64,000 bases of DNA from positions 1 through 64,000 of the forward strand of contig LLEU01000027.1 of assembly GCA_001567505.1 (NCBI GenBank), read 5' to 3'. The translations under genes and the position numbers were made by a program. This DNA comes from Acidobacteria bacterium OLB17 (GTDB lineage: Bacteria; Acidobacteriota; Blastocatellia; Pyrinomonadales; Pyrinomonadaceae). The notes beneath the pieces were generated by a model that was not told the DNA's origin, ran no database searches, and saw only the letters and a list, made by a program, of their open reading frames with translations. Position 1 is the first letter of the stretch. Each line of letters starts with the position of its first letter. This document shows positions 28,319 to 38,516 of this stretch, one piece after another.

Positions 28319-28349
28319 GGGCCGAGGGTCGTCAGATCCTCGGCCCGTT
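28319..28349 (+). terminator. Hairpin after the PilZ pair, possible weak terminator
   Basis: A perfect 9-bp stem (GGGCCGAGG / CCTCGGCCC) with a 10-nt loop, followed by GTTTCC. The short T-run makes it a weak terminator. It lies directly before the plsC-like start at 28357 and could affect that gene's translation. Confidence 0.45.
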
Positions 28350-28356
28350 TCCATTT

Positions 28357-28986
28357 GTGCCGCCCGAACTTCGATATCCATCTCCGGCCGTCGCAAGATC
28401 GCTCAAGGGCTTTGCCCGGGCGGTCAGCAAGGTGCTTTGGCGAATTGAATACGTCGGCCTCGACAACATCCCGGCCGAAGGCGACACAGGCTACGTCGTG
28501 GCTGCGAACCACCAAACCTACGTCGATCCCGTGTGGATCGCGGCTCCGATCCGACAAAAAACGCAATTTATGGCCTTTGACGGCGCCTTTGGCTGGTTCT
28601 TCATCGGCAGGTTGATCAAATACCTCGGTGCCTTTCCCGTATCTCAGAATCCTAAGAGCTTTTCGTCGGCATTTCGTACGGCCTTGCGGGCGTTGAATGA
28701 CGGGGCGGTGCTTGTGATATTCCCCGAAGGTTCGCGGCAGATCGAGGATGGCGAGCTTCTCGAAATGAAAGAGGGAGCAATGCGTATCGCGATCGCGCAA
28801 CGGTCGCCCGTGCTGCCGGTCACGATCGTAGGCGGAAATCGAATATGGCCGAGAGGCTGGGCCTTGCCCAAGGTGTTCAGGCGCCTTCGCGTCATCTATC
28901 ACGAACCTTTCGTGCCGGAAACGGACGATGCCGTCGCTGAGACCGAAAGGTTGCGCAACGCTATACTTTCAGGCCAAATTCACTGA
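28357..28986 (+). CDS. 1-acyl-sn-glycerol-3-phosphate acyltransferase family protein
   Basis: 209 residues. The PlsC signature is complete: H52-x4-D57 in NHQTYVD, a GAFPVS-type block, and FPEGSR with catalytic-site Glu and Arg, then LPVTIVGGNRIWP. It would acylate lysophosphatidic acid or a related lysolipid at the inner membrane face. No strong transmembrane helix is visible, as in many short family members. The start is GTG. Its 3' end overlaps the convergent kinase gene by seven bases. Confidence 0.85.
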   Translation: MPPELRYPSPAVARSLKGFARAVSKVLWRIEYVGLDNIPAEGDTGYVVAANHQTYVDPVWIAAPIRQKTQFMAFDGAFGWFFIGRLIKYLGAFPVSQNPKSFSSAFRTALRALNDGAVLVIFPEGSRQIEDGELLEMKEGAMRIAIAQRSPVLPVTIVGGNRIWPRGWALPKVFRRLRVIYHEPFVPETDDAVAETERLRNAILSGQIH

Positions 28987-30647
28987 GGTGCTGGTGGTTG
29001 GTTAGGCTCTTTCGCCCGCTGGCGGTTCCGGCGAAGTTCCAGCTGTTTTGCCTTCCACGCCTCACGAAGCTGTCTCTCCTGTTGAGGCGTCAATCCGGAC
29101 GGAGATCCGTTAGAGAAAGGAAATTCCGGTGCATTTGGCTTGTACCGCCGTGTGTTCGGACGCTTCGGCGGGTTTACCTTTGTCGTCGTAACGCTTCCGT
29201 CAGGGTTTCGTTTCGTAATGATGATCTCGCTCGGATCATCGAGGTCGTCCATCGTGATGTCGCCGTCTTCGCTCTTTATCGTGACCTTGCCCGCCTTCCT
29301 GTCGGGCGAAGGATCGTTCTGCGGCTTCGGATCGGCCGGCGTACGCGGTTTCTCGACCGGGCCGGTGCGCTCCTCGGTTACGGCCGGAGCTTCCTGCGGC
29401 TGAACTTCGGCATGGACGGCGGCGTTCGCATTCGCATCCGGAACGGCGGCGTTCGTGTTCGCCGTTACGCTCGGGAGATCGCCCGCAGGTTCCGTCGGAC
29501 CCGATCCGAACAACGTAGGATTCGCCACATACGCCCCGCCAAGCGCAAGCGCCGAGCCGCCAAGCAGCACGGCAGCGGCGGCAACCGCGAAACGTTTCTT
29601 GCTTTTTGGCCGCGGAGCTTCGGAATTCGCGGTCAGCCCGCCGGGCCGCAGGGCCGTTTCGAATGAATCGGCAGACTCAAGGACCTCGGTCCTTGCACCG
29701 GTAGCGAGCGGTACTGGCCTCGTAGCTTCCGGCATCAACCGCGTCGCCTGAAGATGGACGTCACGGGTCGGCTCGGGAGAGTTCGTCGCACCTGCCGCGG
29801 CAACGGCAAGATGTGCGTAATTCTCATAACTTCGGAGCATTTCCCGCATCTCGTCAGCCGATGCGGGCCGCTCGGCCGCATCCAGTGCGAGCGAGCTGTG
29901 AAGTACGCCGGCAACTCCCGCCGGTATCTCGGGCCGAATCGCATTTGCGAGTTTTAGCGGGTCGGGCTTGCGGGTAAGCACCGCCATAGCACGCGTCAAA
30001 GCGTCTTCGGGCGGCACTCCCGTCATCAGGTGATAGAGCGTTGCCGCAAGCGAATACAGGTCGCTGCGCGGGTCGGTCCCCGTGCCTTGGATCTGTTCGA
30101 GCGAAGCGTAATTTCGCGAGTACCCAAAAATGCTTTTTGCCGCCGTCTGATGTCCGGCGTCGGTCGGATTTCCTTTCGCAAGGCCGAAATCCAGGAGCAC
30201 GATCTTGCCTTTCGGCGTGAGTTTCAGGTTCTGCGGCTTAATGTCGCGGTGCACGACCGGTATCACCTGCGAATGGAGGAAATCTAGAGCGTCAAGAAGT
30301 TGGTCGGCCCAATCAAGCACCTGTTCGAACGGGAATGGTTTCTTGTCCCGCTCGATAATGGTCGAAAGGTCCTCGCCGGCGACGTATTCCATCACAAGGA
30401 ACTGGCTGTTATTTTCCTCGAAATGGTCGCTTACGCTCGGAAGGGCATTGTGCTTCAGGCTGTTCAGCAGACGAGCTTCGCGTTCGATCGCTTTGCGAAA
30501 GTTATCGTCCATATAGAGCGTTTCCTTGATCGCGACCTTGCTCGAAAAACGCTCATCGGTCGCAATATAGACCGCTCCCATTCCGCCCTGCCCGATCTGG
30601 CGGTCAATTCGGTATCTCTGCTGTAAAACTTTGCCTGCTTCGATCAT
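28980..30647 (-). CDS. Transmembrane serine/threonine protein kinase (PknB/Stk type)
   Basis: About 555 residues. The N-terminal Hanks-type kinase domain has a glycine-rich loop (IGQGGMGAVY), Lys at about 41 (VAIK), the catalytic loop VVHRDIKPQN and DFG in LLDFGLAKG. A linker of about 80 residues precedes one transmembrane helix (about 353-377). The C-terminal, presumably periplasmic, tail is proline- and charge-rich (PPKRPNTRRYKPNAPEFP) with no PASTA repeats, so its sensing mode is unknown. The ATG at 30647 is preferred over a TTG nine bases upstream because AAAGGCG precedes it at suitable distance. Confidence 0.9.
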   Translation of the reverse strand: MIEAGKVLQQRYRIDRQIGQGGMGAVYIATDERFSSKVAIKETLYMDDNFRKAIEREARLLNSLKHNALPSVSDHFEENNSQFLVMEYVAGEDLSTIIERDKKPFPFEQVLDWADQLLDALDFLHSQVIPVVHRDIKPQNLKLTPKGKIVLLDFGLAKGNPTDAGHQTAAKSIFGYSRNYASLEQIQGTGTDPRSDLYSLAATLYHLMTGVPPEDALTRAMAVLTRKPDPLKLANAIRPEIPAGVAGVLHSSLALDAAERPASADEMREMLRSYENYAHLAVAAAGATNSPEPTRDVHLQATRLMPEATRPVPLATGARTEVLESADSFETALRPGGLTANSEAPRPKSKKRFAVAAAAVLLGGSALALGGAYVANPTLFGSGPTEPAGDLPSVTANTNAAVPDANANAAVHAEVQPQEAPAVTEERTGPVEKPRTPADPKPQNDPSPDRKAGKVTIKSEDGDITMDDLDDPSEIIITKRNPDGSVTTTKVNPPKRPNTRRYKPNAPEFPFSNGSPSGLTPQQERQLREAWKAKQLELRRNRQRAKEPNQPPAPQ

Positions 30648-30742
30648 TCGTAACAACGCCTTTGCAATAGGAGATGATACTACACTTCGCGGGTTTGGCG
30701 CCCATTATGAAGATTCTACGAAAATGAGCCGAAAGTGTTTAA

Positions 30743-30782
30743 CAAAAATGCTCTCTCCGAGGGCCTTCCCGTCGAAGAGAGC
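30743..30782 (-). terminator. Rho-independent terminator for the 30808 gene
   Basis: On the minus strand a GCTCTCT...AGAGAGC stem with extra inner pairing is followed by ATTTTTGTT. It lies 26 bases after the stop of the secreted protein gene. Confidence 0.7.
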
Positions 30783-30807
30783 AGCGGCTTGATGTGTGTC
30801 GTTGAAA

Positions 30808-31296
30808 CTACTTGTATCTTTCCGAACCGATGGCAGGCAGGCCGTAAACTGCGGCAAGGGAATTGAACTCGGCCCTGAGCCTTGCCCAATTGCCCTCGGT
30901 GACGGGCCCGAGGCGGAGTGATCTGACGTTCTTGTTAATATCTGTCGCGATATTCAGGCAGCGGCGAACCTCGGCGCGATTCTCGCCCCAGGAATCGCGT
31001 CGGTCGAACTCGCGGCGGAGCTCGTCGGTGGCCGATTCCAGGTCGCGAGCGCGCTTGTTCAGCCAATCCTCGCGATCGGTCCCGTCCAGTCGGCTGCGGT
31101 CGAGCGAGCGGTCGTATTCGCCGACAAAGCGGTCAAGCTGAGTCTCGACACGCTTGATCACGCGATCGACCTCCGCCTTCGTTACCACGCGGACACGGCT
31201 TCTGCGGCGGCCCTGCGCCGCGGCCGGATCGGCCATGCAAACTAGCAGAAGGAAGGCCGAGATGCCGATAAATGCTTTTAAGTATGGTGTTTTCAT
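30808..31296 (-). CDS. Secreted helical protein, unknown function
   Basis: 162 residues from ATG 31296, chosen because GGAGG lies seven bases upstream and the signal peptide MKTPYLKAFIGISAFLLLVC begins there. Cleavage is expected after DPAAAQ. The mature part is highly charged and helical (KAEVDRVIKRVETQLDRF, DELRREFDRR) and contains a single Cys in VRRCLNIATD. No known family was recognised. It is probably periplasmic. Confidence 0.7.
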   Translation of the reverse strand: MKTPYLKAFIGISAFLLLVCMADPAAAQGRRRSRVRVVTKAEVDRVIKRVETQLDRFVGEYDRSLDRSRLDGTDREDWLNKRARDLESATDELRREFDRRDSWGENRAEVRRCLNIATDINKNVRSLRLGPVTEGNWARLRAEFNSLAAVYGLPAIGSERYK

Positions 31297-31393
31297 AATT
31301 GCGAACCTCCGGATGAATTTTGCCAACGAGAGACTGCCGTTGGTAGAGGTTAGACGGATGCTACGTGGATTGGCCGAGAAAATCCTGACTAGA

Positions 31394-32294
31394 TCACGTA
31401 CCGTTCCTGCGGCCTTCGCCGAAGAACCAGTCCTCGGTCATATCGCACCAGATCGCGAGGCCCCGCCATTCGCCGAAGTTTTTGTAATGCTTCTCGATCT
31501 TCTTATCGCTGCATTTTCGGCCCGCGTTGTGTTTCTTGTAGAAACCGCCGCGCACCCAGGAATCCAGGGCTAGGCAGTCGTAACGTCCCAAAAGCTTGAG
31601 AAGATTGTCGGCCGCGTAATCGCCGATACCCTTGACATTCTTGATCGCTTTCTTAAGTTCAGGGGTTGAAAGATCGCTCGCGAGCCAACCTTCCGGATCG
31701 AGCTCGCCGCTCGTTACTCGTTCGGCCAATTCCACAAAATACGGTGCCCGATAACCGGCACGGACCTTCTCGCGGTAGAAAGTCTCGTCCGCTTCCGCCA
31801 TGGCCGCCGCGGTCGGAAAGGCCTTCTGGCCGGTCTTTGTACGCTCGCCAAGCTCATCTACAAGGTTCGTTGTCATTATGCGGGTCAATGCCCACGAACA
31901 GTTCGTCGTGCAGAGCGTCTTGACGAGATCCTCGAAGACGGTCGGGCCGCGAAGAAGGCGTCCGGCCTCTGCTTTCGCGACCCAGCGAACCGCGTCGCAG
32001 CGTTCTATCGCTTCGTAGAACTCGGCGAAGTCCTCGTCCAGTCGAAAAAACGTGGCGAACATCGCGAATTATGCCGTCGCGTTCGACGTCGTCGGACGGC
32101 GTTGAGATGCTGAGTTTTCCTTTGGTTCCGCGGACGGTTACGGCGATCGGCCGGCCGCGTTTTCCACGCCGAAGGACGAGATCCAATTCGTTCCCGTTCC
32201 GAACGAACGGTGCCAGATCGTACCATCCGTGACTGAGGAGCGTGTGCTCGAAAGAGAAATTCGTCGGCGTTTGTAGGGTAAAAGTGGTCGGCAT
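31394..32294 (-). CDS. HhH-GPD DNA glycosylase (AlkA/OGG-like), frameshifted in this sequence
   Basis: Base-excision repair enzyme of about 300 residues. An OGG/AlkA-type N-terminal beta domain (TNFSFEHTLLSHGWYDL) precedes the helical core, with the helix-hairpin-helix VKGIGDYAADNLLKLLG and catalytic Asp in LALDSWVRGG. The Lys used by bifunctional OGG1 for strand cleavage is replaced by Tyr, so it should be a monofunctional glycosylase, closer to AlkA in mechanism. An extra base in an A6 run (plus-strand 32045-32050) breaks the frame right after GIIRDVRHVF; FRLDEDFAEFY continues in the next frame. Confidence 0.83.
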
Positions 32295-32535
32295 CCGGTG
32301 ATTATTTCAATACTTCGCAAAAAAGACGAATTTCGGGCGAAATTTGTTCGGCTAAATACACTCGGCCGCCGTCTATTCTGGTAGAAAAATACTCGGTATT
32401 TTGCGGAAAAAAAAAGTATTGGCAAAATGGCAGGAAAAGTGTAGATTAAAACGTGTAAAACAATCTTTAACGGCAATGAATCCCCGCACGTTGCGACGTA
32501 AAGTTCTCGATACAAGTAGTTTAGGAGGAAATGTT

Positions 32536-34778
32536 ATGGTTGGCAGGTTATTCAGCGCCGCCTCGCGTCTTTTGTTGACTGTATGTGTGGCCGTATTTTG
32601 CGTGGCCGCGGCCTTTGCGCAAACTGATCCTGATCCGAATTCGCCCACACCGATATTGCTGACCTCACCCGATTCGACCCGGGCGTTAACGACGTTCCCG
32701 ACAGCACGCGGCCGGGCCGCGAAAGCGCGCATCATCGGTGACCAGGCCTTCAACACAGGGTCGAAGGTCGCCCTCTATTTTACGAACGTTTCGCTGATGC
32801 CGGGTGAAGGCGCGAATGCGTTCCGCGTTTATGCGAGCGATGGCGAAGGACATTTCTACCGATATCCGGTCGTTGGCCTTGACCGCGTTGCGGGCTACCC
32901 GGACGTTTATCGAGCTACGGTCATTTTGACCGACAATATGAAATTCTGGGATGCGCCGCGTCCCGGCGACTTGAACGTGTATCTTGCATGGCGAGGACTT
33001 GCGAGCAATGTTGTGAAGCTTGGTGTCGGCGCGACCGGCGGCCTGAAGGACCTCCCGGGGACGTTCCGACGCCGCTTGCGACCGCAAGAGCGATCGCCGC
33101 TGAACAGGCAAAGCAGGAGAGCACGGACTTCTATGGCGGCGTCGGCTATCGCTGGTCCAGCGACCGCATGAGGTTCCTCGAGCAGGCGACATTCGGCCCG
33201 ACGCAGGCTCTCGATGCAAGAGTGCGAAGGATCGGCCTCCGCACATGGCTCGCCGAGCAGTTCGAGACGGATTACACGGACATCCCGTATCCCGACATTC
33301 CGCTTATGCCGTCCAACCAGCCGACTACTTGCGACGGCGGCGCCGACGACGTTCCGATCACCTGCCGACGCGATCGATACACGATGTATCCCGTGCAGAT
33401 CTGGTTCTTTCAGAACGCACTCTACGGCCAAGCCCAGCTCCGCCACCGCGTTAACTGGGCGCTGAATCAGCTTTGGGTCATTTCGGGTACCGACACACAG
33501 CAGTCGAGCCATATGATCGCGTATCAAGAAGCGATCAACCAGAACATCTTCGGCAACTGGCGCCAATTGATGTACGACATGACGCTGAATCCCGGAATGG
33601 GAAATTATCTCGATATGATCCGTTCGACGCGGACGAATCCGAACGAGAATTACCCGCGAGAGATAATGCAGCTCTTTAACATCGGGTTGTTCATGCTCAA
33701 TCAGGACGGCACGCTCCAGCTCGACGGACAGGGGAATCCGATCCCGACCTACGATCAGACGACGGTGACGAACCTGACCAAGGTATTCACGGGCTGGCGT
33801 GATTGCCGAACGACGGACTTTCAGGCGTCGTGCCCGAATGCCGTTCCCGGCAGCCCGGACTACAAGGACAAGATGTCCTTGAACACGTCGAACCACGACC
33901 TGACAGCGAAGACGCTGCTCACGTATCCCGGATCGTCGGCAACACAGAACATTGCGGCCTGCACGACCTGCACGTCGCAGCAAGGGACCTACGACTACGC
34001 GTATGCGTCGCTTAATCAGGCCCTTGACAATATCTACGACCATCCGAACGTGGCGCCGTTCGTATCGAAATACTTGATCCAGCAGCTCGTTACGGGCGAC
34101 CCAAGCCCGGCGTATGTCGGCCGCATTTCGGCGGTCTTCAATGCGAATCGCACGAGCCCGACGCAGATGCGTGAAGTGGTGAGAGCGATCCTGCTCGACC
34201 CGGAAGCACGCGGTGATGTAAAGACAGACCCGAACTACGGCAAGCTTCGCGAACCGGTTCAGCTTACGACGAACCTTTACCGGCAGCTTGGCGTCACGGC
34301 GGCGAACGGCTCAGGCCAGAGCGATGGGAACATCAGCCGCTATCCGCGAAATATGGCGCAGAACGCGTTCTATTCGCCGACGGTGTTCAACTTTTACCCG
34401 CCGAATTACGTCATCCCGGGAACTTCGCTTCTTGGGCCGGAGTTCGCCATCTTCACGACGGGAACTTCGATCGCACGAGCGAATTTCGCGAACTCCGCCG
34501 TTTACAGCCAGATCAACGTTTCGCAGCCGGACACTCCGAACGGCACGAAGCTTTATCTCGACGACCTGACGGCACTTGCGGCGGCGGACTCGACCGGCAA
34601 TCGCCTTCTCGACGAAGTGAACACGCGCTTTATGCACGGGACGATGTCGCCGGAGATGCGTTCTTCGATCTTGACGGCGGTAACGGCGATCACGTTCTCG
34701 CAGGCGAACGCAAGAGCGAGGGCACAAGCGGCCGTTTACCTTGTCGTAACATCATCACAGTATCAAGTTCAGAGGTAG
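32536..34778 (+). CDS. Secreted DUF1800 protein, frameshifted in this sequence
   Basis: About 747 residues. AGGAGG at 32523-32528 fixes the start at 32536, which gives a signal peptide ending AAAFAQ. The first 170 residues form a beta-rich domain (KARIIGDQAFNTGSKVALYF). A one-base loss between 33050 and 33060 shifts into the frame with the DUF1800 hallmark MRFLEQATFGPTQ, later YPREIMQLFNIG and DNIYDHPNVAPFVSKYLIQQLV. DUF1800 proteins are exported and usually encoded with DUF1501; their biochemical role is not established. The next gene follows after 13 bases. Confidence 0.85.
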
Positions 34779-34791
34779 CGAGGTGGAAAAA

Positions 34792-36267
34792 ATGAAACAG
34801 GACAGACGTGAATTTTTGAAGAGATCAGGCTGTGCCTTAGGCATGACCGCCTTGGCGACCCAGATGAGGCACTTCGGCCTAATGAGCGCGATGGCGCAGG
34901 AATCGGACAGATCCGACGTTGTGCCGAGCGATTATCGGGCGCTCGTGTGCGTGTTCCTTGCCGGCGGCAACGACGGCAACAACACCATCATCCCGAATCA
35001 TAACGACGGCACGATCAGCAACTACAGTGCGTATTCGAGTGCGAGAAGCGCACAGGGACTTGCGCTCTCGCAGGCATCGCTCCTGCCGATAACCGTGCCG
35101 AGAATGGGCGGCCTGACCTACGGCCTGCATCCGAGTTTCGGGACGGTCTCGGGCGGGATCAACAACGGCCTCCACGAATTGTGGGCGCAGGGCAAGATGT
35201 GCGCCGTGACGAACGTCGGAACCCTTGTCGCTCCGATGACGCGTGCACAGTATCAAAATCATTCGGTACAGAGGCCGTACCAGCTTTTCTCGCATTCGGA
35301 CCAGGTCGGGCAGTATCAGGGCGGAAGGTCAGATACAGAAAGCTTTACAGGCTGGGGCGGCCGTATTGCCGATATCCGGACGAGTCTCGACAATCCTTCC
35401 GGGTTGATCCCGATGATCACTTCGATCTCGGGAGCGCAGCTCTTTACCGCAGGACAAACCACGCTGCCGCTTGCGATCGCAAATGCGGGAACGAGCCTTG
35501 CGAACGTACTGAATCCGCAGGGGTTCAGTTCGAGTACGTCGTCACAGGCCCGGCTTGCTGCCTTCAACGCTCTTCGCGGAATTGACCTTTCCTCGCAGGT
35601 CGTTGCGGCCGCAAGTCATATAACCGACGAGGCGATGCTCGCCAACGCGGCACTCCAAACCTCGCAGGAAGTGACGGTCGCGTTCCCGACATCAAGTCTC
35701 GGCCTGCAGTTAAAGCAGGTTGCCCGGTTGATCAAGAAGAGGACCGACCTATCGGTAACACGGCAGGTCTTCTTTGTCCAGATAGGCGGGTTTGACACGC
35801 ACAACGGACAGATCACGGCACAGGCGACCCGTCTTGCGGATGTTAGTCAGTCGATGCGTGCATTCTACGAAGAGATGGTCGTGCAGGGAATTGCGGACAA
35901 GGTCACGCAATTCACGATGGCGGATTTTTCGCGTACGTTCAACCCGGCAAGCTCGGGCGGAAATGTCGGAAGCGATCACGCCTGGGCGAACTATCACCTC
36001 GTTGTCGGCGGCGGGATCACATCCGCGGACTTCTTCGGCATGAACACGACCAACGGCACGCCTTTCCCGACGCTCACGTTGAACGGCCCGGACGACGCAG
36101 ACAGCGGCACGAATGCCCGCGGCCGATGGATCCCGACGACATCAGTTGAGCAATACGCGGCGACGCTTGCAAAATGGTTCGGCGTGCCCTCTGCAAATAT
36201 GGCGAACGTCTTTCCGCTTATCGGGAACTTTACGACAACAGACCTCGGCTTTATGGGGCCGGCCTAG
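34792..36267 (+). CDS. DUF1501 protein, exported by a Tat-like signal
   Basis: About 491 residues. The N-terminus has RREFLKRSG followed by a hydrophobic stretch, a twin-arginine signal pattern. The DUF1501 core includes ALVCVFLAGGNDGNNTI near residue 50 and the C-terminal GSDHAWANYHLVVGGGI, reminiscent of the alkaline-phosphatase-like superfamily to which DUF1501 is related. It forms the usual pair with DUF1800. ATG 34792 is preferred over GTG 34783 because GAGG lies eight bases ahead of the ATG. Confidence 0.88.
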   Translation: MKQDRREFLKRSGCALGMTALATQMRHFGLMSAMAQESDRSDVVPSDYRALVCVFLAGGNDGNNTIIPNHNDGTISNYSAYSSARSAQGLALSQASLLPITVPRMGGLTYGLHPSFGTVSGGINNGLHELWAQGKMCAVTNVGTLVAPMTRAQYQNHSVQRPYQLFSHSDQVGQYQGGRSDTESFTGWGGRIADIRTSLDNPSGLIPMITSISGAQLFTAGQTTLPLAIANAGTSLANVLNPQGFSSSTSSQARLAAFNALRGIDLSSQVVAAASHITDEAMLANAALQTSQEVTVAFPTSSLGLQLKQVARLIKKRTDLSVTRQVFFVQIGGFDTHNGQITAQATRLADVSQSMRAFYEEMVVQGIADKVTQFTMADFSRTFNPASSGGNVGSDHAWANYHLVVGGGITSADFFGMNTTNGTPFPTLTLNGPDDADSGTNARGRWIPTTSVEQYAATLAKWFGVPSANMANVFPLIGNFTTTDLGFMGPA

Positions 36268-36304
36268 TCGAACACTTGGAACGCGGCCCCGCAGCCGCGG
36301 AATT

Positions 36305-36349
36305 AAAAAAAAACGGCAGAGTTGCAAGAATGGTGCAGCTCTGCGTTTT
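36305..36349. terminator. Bidirectional rho-independent terminator
   Basis: An 11-bp stem (GCAGAGTTGCA paired with TGCAGCTCTGC, one wobble) is flanked by a 9-base A run on the left and GTTTTG on the right. On the minus strand it ends in a nine-T run, an excellent terminator for the NHL gene; on the plus strand it serves the DUF1501 gene. Confidence 0.8.
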
Positions 36350-36367
36350 GGTCGTATGTCGAGGTTG

Positions 36368-37733
36368 CTATTTCTGCGCGGCCTCGTACTTCACGATGAA
36401 AGGCCTTGTCGCAGTCCACAATGCCCCGTTTCTGTCGACCGCAAGGCCGAATGTCTGCGGAGCCGTGAAAGAACCTATAAAGGCTCCTTCCGTGTCGAAG
36501 ATGACGATCTTGAATGCGTTTGCCGCATAGACGCGCCCTTTTCCGGAATTGTCGATCGCAATGTCCGCAAGGATCCCGACGGCTGTCTCTTTTGCTCCGG
36601 CGGAATCGAATCGAAATAGGAACTTCCCATCGGGTGAGAACTTGAGCAGGTTTCGGCCCATTGAGTCGGCCGCGTAAATGTTGCCGATCCCGTCAACCGC
36701 AAAACGCCGCAGATCTTTGACCTCGAAGTTTATCTGCTTCAGCAGGTCGCCCGTCTTTGAGATCACCTTGCCGTTCTCATCTAGCTTCGCGACCTCGTTG
36801 CGATCGGTTAGTGCGTAGATCGAACCGCTAGAGTTTGCCGCAAGATCCTGAAAATTCGAGTTGCGAACGGTGCGGATCGGAGTGTCCGTCCTTCCGTCGA
36901 AGATGTGCAGCGAGGTCGAACGCAGTAGATAGATGAAATCGTCCCGGCCGGCCGCAAGTTTAAGGACCGGCAATTCGCCTTCGAGTGCGAACTGCGTAAG
37001 GAATTTCCCGTCCGGATCGAATTTCTGCAATGCCTTGCCCGTGTAATCGATCGAATAAACATTGCCGCGGCTATCGAGGGCAACGGTACGATTGTCCTTG
37101 AACTTGCCGGCGCCAATGCCTTCGCCGCCAAATCGAAGGGCCTCGGTCAGCAGGCCGTCCGGGCCTTTTTTCCGCACCTTGAGACGTGCCTGCGATACGA
37201 ACGACGTCGCGGATCGACTTTGAGACGCGGTCGGTCGCGAACCAGATGATGATGCCTGCCGTGATCGCGAAGATCGCAAATACTCCGATCAGACGCGCGA
37301 ACAACCGTCCGATGCTGAAACCGCTGTTTACGTTTTGGCGGACCGTGACTTGGTACGGCGCCGCCGGGCGGCTTTCGGCAGTAAAGAATGGGCTGGCGGT
37401 CGTCACGGACGAGGTTTGCGTGAAAACAACAGGCTTTCCCGCATCGAGCATTTCGACCGCGTCTTTAGCTTCCTTCAGCCCGACGCCGAACGTCTCTCGA
37501 AAAAGCTTGATCGCCTCGATCTTGTTGCCGCTGCGGGCGAGTTCCTTGATCCGTTTCAGGTTCCGCGCTTGTTCGAGCAGCCCGCCCGGAAACGGTTCGG
37601 AATGTTCTTCTTGATGGACTGACGGCGAAAGCAAAATGCGGTTACCGCAGAATTCACAAACGTCGATCTGCTGACTTGCATCAGTGATCTCCAGGGGCGC
37701 GTTGCATGTGGGACATTTTAGGGAAATTGGCAT
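36368..37733 (-). CDS. Zinc-ribbon / L7-L12-like / TM / NHL-propeller protein, frameshifted in this sequence
   Basis: Inferred length about 454 residues. Order of parts: zinc ribbon (C8-x2-C11 and C27-x2-C30), a segment like the ribosomal L7/L12 C-terminal domain (KLFRETFGVGLKEAKDAVEML, about 75-95), one transmembrane helix (about 148-168), then NHL/six-bladed beta-propeller repeats (VALDSRGNVYSIDY, FAVDGIGNIYAADSMG, IAIDNSGKGRVYAAN). An extra base in a T6 run at 37166-37171 splits the frame between GAEK and KGPDGLL; with five bases it reads through. The propeller would face the periplasm and the ribbon the cytosol. Function is unknown. Confidence 0.75.
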
Positions 37734-37827
37734 CTTTTACTACAGTATGTTCTTCAATGGTATCATGCGGCAGGGGCGAGTTCCGAAACGGCCCAGATTT
37801 TCTTGCCGGCGTTCCTTGTTACCAATT

Positions 37828-38325
37828 ATGGACGAGCGAGATGAGCATTTTTTGCGCCGTGCGGCCGAGCTTGCCCGGGAAGCAGAGGCCCGCGGCGAGG
37901 TTCCGATCGGTGCCGTTATCGTTTCGGCAGAAGGCGAGATCCTAGCCGAAGCTTCGAACGAGACGATCGCACGGCACGACCCGACGGCGCATGCCGAGAT
38001 ACTCGCGATCCGCCGAGCTGGCGAAAATATCGGCAACTATCGCCTAACGGGGACGACCGTGTATTCAACGATCGAGCCGTGTGCGATGTGCGCCGGAGCC
38101 TTGGTAAATGCCCGCGTAAAAAGGCTCGTCTATGGAGCTCCGGATGAAAGATTCGGCTCGGTACGCAGTAAATTCGAGCTTTGTGACAGCCCGGTGCTGA
38201 ATCACAGGATCGAGATCGTCGCCGGCGTTCTCGAGGACGAATGTCGCCGCCTGATGCAGGATTTCTTCCGCGCGCGGCGAGACGTGCGGAAGGCACCGTG
38301 GAGACTTGATTATTTTCGGCTCTGA
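37828..38325 (+). CDS. tadA: tRNA-specific adenosine deaminase
   Basis: Deaminates A34 to inosine in tRNA-Arg(ACG). The zinc-dependent deaminase motif is complete: H55-A-E57 and P84-C85-x2-C88. At 165 residues from ATG 37828 (MDERDEHFLRRA) it is the usual length; upstream in-frame starts add a non-conserved stretch. The C-terminal FFRARR region typical of TadA is present. A tRNA-Ser gene follows 25 bases later. Confidence 0.92.
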   Translation: MDERDEHFLRRAAELAREAEARGEVPIGAVIVSAEGEILAEASNETIARHDPTAHAEILAIRRAGENIGNYRLTGTTVYSTIEPCAMCAGALVNARVKRLVYGAPDERFGSVRSKFELCDSPVLNHRIEIVAGVLEDECRRLMQDFFRARRDVRKAPWRLDYFRL

Positions 38326-38349
38326 AACGTATTATAAATGATTCGCGCT

Positions 38350-38439
<90 letters not shown>

Positions 38440-38516
38440 TTTTCTTTTAGTTAGCTCGGCCAAAATCAAAAGACCAAGAAGCTTGTTTCACATTCCTTAA
38501 GGAGGGATAAGACGAT

